From Limiplasma sp958448555 (GTDB lineage: Bacteria; Bacillota; Clostridia; Christensenellales; Aristaeellaceae), in NCBI GenBank assembly GCA_958448555.1, contig CAUDEL010000005.1:1-64000 (forward strand): 64,000 nucleotides of DNA, in the 5' to 3' direction. Positions within the stretch are counted from its first letter, which is position 1. Each line of letters begins with the position of its first letter. The notes beneath the pieces are model-generated. The model searched no databases. It was given only the letters and a program-made list of their open reading frames with translations, and had not been told where the DNA came from. Positions 61,377 through 64,000 of this stretch are shown here, piece after piece. Position numbers and translations under genes: made by a program.

Positions 61377-61417
61377 AAACTGTGCCTTGCTTCAAAAGAG
61401 GCCAGGCACAGTTTATC
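61377..61417 (+). terminator. Hairpin ending dispersed repeat copy B
   Basis: AAACTGTGCCT and AGGCACAGTTT form a perfect 11-base-pair stem right after the repeat, with tail TTTATC. Copy A also ends in a hairpin at the same relative place. Confidence 0.6.
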
Positions 61418-61485
61418 GAAGAAGTGAACTGCACCCCATTTGTTAGACAGTATGATATACTGGATAATAAGTGGGGTGCTTTATT

Positions 61486-61837
61486 ATGCCAAAAGGAATA
61501 TCAAACAAACGGTACACATCAGAGTTTAAGCAACGGGTTGTAGAGGCTGTCATGCAAGATGGTCTCAGTTACAAGGAAGCCGCCAGGGCTCTATGACGTT
61601 CAGGGGCATGACCGAATTCAAAGTCGGGAGCGGATTTATTTGGAAAAAGGTCCAAAAGGCCTTGTTGTAGAGCGACGAGGGCGCAGAGGTACAGGAAGGC
61701 CGAAGAAACTGCCAAGCAAAGTGGAAGAGGATTTGCTCGCTGAAGTTCAGCGGCTGCGTGCGGAAAATGCTTACTTAAAAAACTTGGAAGCCTTGGTTTT
61801 GGAAGACAAGCGACGCCAGCGCAAAAAACGCAGATAG
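61486..61837 (+). pseudogene. IS3-family transposase orfA, frameshifted
   Basis: DNA-binding subunit of the transposase. It opens as MPKGISNKRYTSEFKQRVVE with a helix-turn-helix, then hits TGA at 61594 after 36 codons. The rest continues in another frame (SRERIYLEKGPKGLVVERRG, then GRPKKLPSKVEEDLLAEVQR and a leucine-zipper-like helix to 61837). A single-base change near 61590 would restore one reading frame of about 115 residues. An A6C run at 61823-61829 in front of the orfA stop is the probable programmed -1 shift into orfB. Confidence 0.82.
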
Positions 61838-62676
61838 TTCAAAAACTGAGGCAAGAATTCTCGCTGTCGCTTCTGCTCGAAATCGCTCAACTTCCTCGCG
61901 CTACCTTCTACTATCATCTGAAGCGGATGAGGGTACCAGACAAATACAAGGAAGTCAAAGCAGAAATCACCCTGATTTATCATGAGAACAAAGGGCGGTA
62001 CGGGTATCGCCGTATCACGACGGAGTTGCATAACCGCGGATTTTCTTGTAATCACAAGACTGTCCAGCAGCTCATGAGAGAGCTGGGCTTAGTCTGCCGT
62101 GTCAGAATCAAGAAGTATCGTTCTTACAAAGGAGAAGTTGGTAAAATTGCTTCTAATTTATTGAATCGGGAATTCGGTGCGGAAAGCCAAACCTGAAATG
62201 GGTTACCGATGTGACGGAGTTCAATCTTTTCGGTCAGAAACTGTACCTTTCTCCGATCCTGGATTTACACAATGGTTATCTGGTCAGCTATACGCTTTTT
62301 CAACGTCCCGTTCTAAGCATGGTGACCACCATGTTGGAGAAGGCTTTTGAAACCATACCGGACGGGACGGATCTGATTCTCCACTCAGACCAGGGGTGGC
62401 AATACCAGCACAAGCAGTACCAGAGAATGCTCAGAAAGAAGGGTATCCGACAAAGCATGAGCCGTAAAGGGAATTGTTTGGATAATGCTGTATATGGAAA
62501 ATTTCTTTGGTCTACTTAAAAGTGAACTGCTGTATCTCCAGAAATTCGAATCCATGGAACACTTTAAGCTGGAACTGCTGGATTATCTGGACTACTACAA
62601 CAATCGCCGCATAAAGGCAAAGCCAAAGGGCTTGCCGCCTGCGATTCACAGACAACTAGCCCTTTTGGCTGCCTAA
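61825..62676 (+). pseudogene. IS3-family transposase orfB, two frameshifts
   Basis: Integrase-like catalytic part. Segment 1 (to 62196) has KLRQEFSLSLLLEIAQLPRA, GRYGYRRITTELHNRGF; segment 2 (to 62519) has WVTDVTEFNLFGQKLYLSPI, LILHSDQGWQYQHKQYQ; segment 3 (to 62676) has MENFFGLLKSELLYL. These give the DDE triad (Asp in TDVTEF, Asp in HSDQGW, Glu in MENFFG), so the active site was complete. Breaks near 62180 (one A too few in an A-run) and near 62492 (one base too many) have opposite sign. The transposase is probably dead unless these are sequencing errors. Confidence 0.82.
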
Positions 62677-62723
62677 ACAATTTTTGCTTTCAAATATTGT
62701 CTAACTTTTTGGGGCCACTTCAA

Positions 62724-62990
62724 ATGATAGGCCCGTATTTCGCCCGGCTGGAAAGGCATCTGGGACAGATGAAGAAGTATCAAGCCACCATTGACTACTT
62801 GACGCAGGAGAACATGGGCCTGAAACAAAAAGTCAACGACGAAAAGAGCATCCAAAAGCGGGTGGAAGTATTGGAGCTGAAAAAGGAAAACGAGCGGCTC
62901 CGACGATTTGTGGAAAGTATTCCTCAGGAGATCAGACAGGCGTTTCAAGAGCGGCAGAGGGAGCTGCCTGCTAAAGCTCCCCACCGATAG
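62724..62990 (+). pseudogene. C-terminal remnant of MobV/Pre relaxase
   Basis: An 88-residue tail starting right at the IS edge: PYFARLERHLGQMKKYQATI, then a long coiled coil (QENMGLKQKVNDEKSIQKRV, LELKKENERLRRFVES) and a basic end. This resembles the C-terminal coiled coil of Mob/Pre plasmid recombination proteins found on mobilisable elements of gut Firmicutes. The N-terminal catalytic part with its His triad is absent, removed by the IS insertion or a deletion. The family call is by pattern and memory. Confidence 0.55.
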
Positions 62991-63016
62991 CCATTTTCTC
63001 AAGAAAGGAGGTACAT

Positions 63017-63223
63017 TTGGGCGGAAGGAAGAAGCTCACGAATAACACCGGCATGCCCTAGCACCGGATCGAGGCGATAGCACGCTGCATCCTCCCGGAT
63101 ATTCTTGCTTTCTATGAAAGTGAGGAAGGCCAGAGGGAATTTGCTGAATGGAAGAAGCAAAGGGAACTGGAAAAGCAGGAGGTCAAAGCAGATAAGGACG
63201 AAAAAAGAGCGGGCGCACCGTGA
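63017..63223 (+). pseudogene. Small mobile-element gene with in-frame TAG
   Basis: From a TTG with a perfect AAAGGAGG five bases upstream, the frame runs GGRKKLTNNTGMP, then TAG at 63059-63061, then continues without shift as HRIEAIARCILPDILAFYES and EEGQREFAEWKKQRELEK to TGA at 63221. Without the TAG it would be a 68-residue, charged, helical protein of a kind I recall behind relaxase genes in gut conjugative elements. It is probably an amber-killed gene of the relaxase remnant. Confidence 0.55.
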
Positions 63224-63246
63224 AAACGGCTACGTCCGCCTTTTTT
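63211..63246 (+). terminator. Terminator after small mobile-element gene
   Basis: GGGCG and CGCC arms with an inner ACCGT/ACGG stem and GAAA loop, followed by TTTTTT. Confidence 0.65.
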
Positions 63247-63348
63247 GCGTCTATGGAGTTATTGCTTCTTCCGAAGGACTCTCGGCTTGGAGACAGGCTT
63301 GCGCCTTATCCCGTTGCGAAAGTAGGTACTTTCATACGGATCGAAAAA

Positions 63349-63402
63349 AACCAATAATCCGAACCCATTTCCTATCGGAAACAAGTTCGGATTATATTGG
63401 TT
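63349..63402 (-). terminator. Terminator behind tRNA-Arg 3' fragment
   Basis: On the minus strand, a stem with arms CCGAAC and GTTCGG extended by AATAATCC/GGATTATT pairing (one bulge), followed by TTTTTTTCG. It directly follows the CCA end of the tRNA fragment, as expected for a tRNA gene's own terminator. Confidence 0.78.
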
Positions 63403-63403
63403 T

Positions 63404-63446
63404 GGTGAGCCCGGCGGGATTCGAACCCACGACCTTTTGATTCGTA
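63404..63446 (-). other. tRNA-Arg(ACG) 3' fragment, attachment site
   Basis: Read on the minus strand this is an anticodon loop CTACGAA (anticodon ACG), the 3' anticodon stem, the variable loop, a complete T arm (GTGGGTTCGAATCCC), the 3' acceptor strand and an encoded CCA. The 5' half is missing: the matching anticodon arm and D arm do not follow to the right. This is the typical mark left by a tyrosine-recombinase element integrated into a tRNA gene; because the native terminator lies on the left, the element extends to the right. The intact tRNA should be at its far end. Confidence 0.75.
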
Positions 63447-63793
63447 GTTTGTATAAACCAATAGACTGATATAGCATGTTTGTGGTATCTGAATGAAAGT
63501 ATCTGAGGACTCATCTGCTATTCAACACAAAGGCGGAGGGGATTTTGCTAGGCAATATATCTTACTTTTTAAACGATACCCTTTATTTTTACATCTTCCC
63601 CCTTAGCGGCTTATCAAAAACGGTAAGCCGCTTTGCTTTTTGAGTTTCGGGAAAAGAAAACCTTCCATTTGTCAATAAAAGCACCCAAAAAGGTGTTCGC
63701 CTATCGCACACCCATTGCTGCTACAATAGGGTCACAAGGTTGAGGGACACCAACGCAAAGCCTTGAATCGCAAGCAATGAAGGGAATGATTTG
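63447..63793. other. AT-rich end region of integrated element
   Basis: No gene is evident. It holds a plus-strand terminator-like hairpin at 63605-63642 (AGCGGCTTA with TAAGCCGCT, tail TTGCTTTTTG) and an extended -10 (TGCTACAAT, 63719-63727) upstream of the partial gene at the right edge. The base composition differs from the chromosome to the left. Confidence 0.5.
63605..63642 (+). terminator. Terminator-like hairpin in element end
   Basis: AGCGGCTTA and TAAGCCGCT form a nine-base-pair stem with a ten-base loop and a TTGCTTTTTG tail. Confidence 0.6.
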
Positions 63794-64000
63794 ATGGAAA
63801 CTTCCGCCTCTGAAAATGGTATCCGCAAGATTGACCGCATCCACAAGAAGGTTCTGGTCACCAAGGACTTTCTGATTAAGGGAAGCCAGTATGGCACGGC
63901 TCAATTTGAACTGTATGAGAAGCTGAAAGAAACCTACCCCGGCTTTTCTATTGAGGTGGCAAAGCTGCGTCACAACACCGGCAAGCAGACCTATGCCAAC
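63794..64000 (+). CDS. Partial gene of integrated element, unknown function
   Basis: The first 69 codons of a gene cut by the window edge. The sequence begins ETSASENGIRKIDRIHKKVL and continues TKDFLIKGSQYGTAQFELYE; it is charged, has no signal peptide and is probably cytoplasmic. AAGGG lies about nine bases upstream of the ATG, and an extended -10 is about 70 bases upstream. I do not recognise the family. By position it is the first gene inside the element that used the tRNA-Arg site. Confidence 0.55.
   Translation, partial: METSASENGIRKIDRIHKKVLVTKDFLIKGSQYGTAQFELYEKLKETYPGFSIEVAKLRHNTGKQTYAN

Larger units (their letters stand above)
61425..62722 (+). mobile_element. IS3-family insertion sequence, degenerate
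   Basis: A 1298-base element framed by imperfect 25-base inverted repeats: left end TGAACTGCACCCC with GTTAGACA, right end (inverted) TGAAGTGGCCCC with GTTAGACA. It contains an IS150-like orfA and orfB in the usual order with an A6C slippery run between them, but orfA and orfB carry extra frameshifts. No clear target-site duplication flanks it. GC content falls sharply here compared with the chromosome. It follows copy B of the repeat and abuts the truncated relaxase gene, so it probably cut into an older mobile element. Confidence 0.88.

Noticed and set aside
61421..62726. Target-site duplication of the IS element
   Set aside because: The bases next to the two ends (AAG on the left, AAT on the right) do not match over three or four positions.
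63259..63477. Short open frames over the tRNA fragment on both strands
   Set aside because: The translations contain the peptides that tRNA T-arm sequences always give; the region is a tRNA remnant and terminator.
63404..63480. An intact tRNA gene
   Set aside because: Only the part from the anticodon loop to CCA is present; no matching 5' acceptor, D arm or 5' anticodon stem follows.

Overview
The window looks like a chromosome segment of an uncultured, high-GC, gut-type Clostridia-like Firmicute (possibly a Christensenellales or Oscillospirales relative; this placement is inferred from gene content and style, not from a marker search). Support comes from strong AGGAGG ribosome sites, many extended -10 promoters (TGnTATAAT), frequent GTG and TTG starts, a class II fructose-bisphosphate aldolase, YitT-like, TIGR01906-like and DUF1015 genes, GlnRS alongside GltX, and ECF sigma/anti-sigma pairs with overlapping stop and start codons. 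The last 2.6 kb (from about 61,425) is visibly richer in AT and is mobile DNA.

Layout. 0.1-3.7 kb: an alanine/glycine symporter, an SH3-type exported protein and a patatin-like hydrolase. 3.9-11.1 kb: three aminoacyl-tRNA synthetases (glnS, gltX, leuS) with a DUF6056-like membrane protein between them. 11.1-16.8 kb: a two-gene ABC transporter, a YbaK-type tRNA editing protein, an exported FMN-binding protein, purA and a GtrII-like membrane protein. 16.9-22.1 kb: a BMP/nucleoside-type ABC importer operon (binding protein, small exported protein, double ATPase, two permeases). 22.1-29.0 kb, leftward: an exported PIG-L/phosphodiester-glycosidase fusion with a DUF6273 partner, then a DUF1015 protein, a sortase-B-like protein without its catalytic residues, and an exported protein ending in a DnaJ-type zinc finger. 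29.2-37.4 kb: fba, an ECF sigma/anti-sigma/binding-protein operon, a peptidoglycan-binding protein, a CotH-like protein and a two-component system. 37.5-45.2 kb, leftward: tsaD, a TIGR01906 membrane protein, prfB, two paralogous exported proteins (one split by an in-frame TAG) and secA. 45.4-54.3 kb: an RmlD-like reductase, a YitT-like gene divergent from a MerR regulator, a GNAT enzyme, a YtcJ-type amidohydrolase, asnA, an AraC regulator, a Myb-like DNA-binding protein and a membrane-anchored binding protein. 54.4-61.1 kb: rpiB, a compact [FeFe]-hydrogenase-like protein, a second ECF sigma/anti-sigma pair, a sigma/anti-sigma fossil fusion, a sugar-phosphate isomerase-like TIM barrel and glmM. 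61.1-64.0 kb: the second copy of a dispersed repeat, a frameshifted IS3-family element, the 3' end of a MobV relaxase, a broken small gene, and a tRNA-Arg 3' fragment with its terminator that marks an integrated element running off the right edge.

Most genes are housekeeping (translation, purine and amino-sugar synthesis, secretion) mixed with envelope and signalling functions. The items most worth a second look are the mini [FeFe]-hydrogenase-like protein, the pseudo-sortase, the PIG-L/glycosidase fusion, the MerR promoter with a 19-bp spacer, the two-copy dispersed repeat that lies downstream of genes and ends in hairpins, and the tRNA-Arg attachment site. I saw no CRISPR array, intact tRNA, rRNA or T-box.
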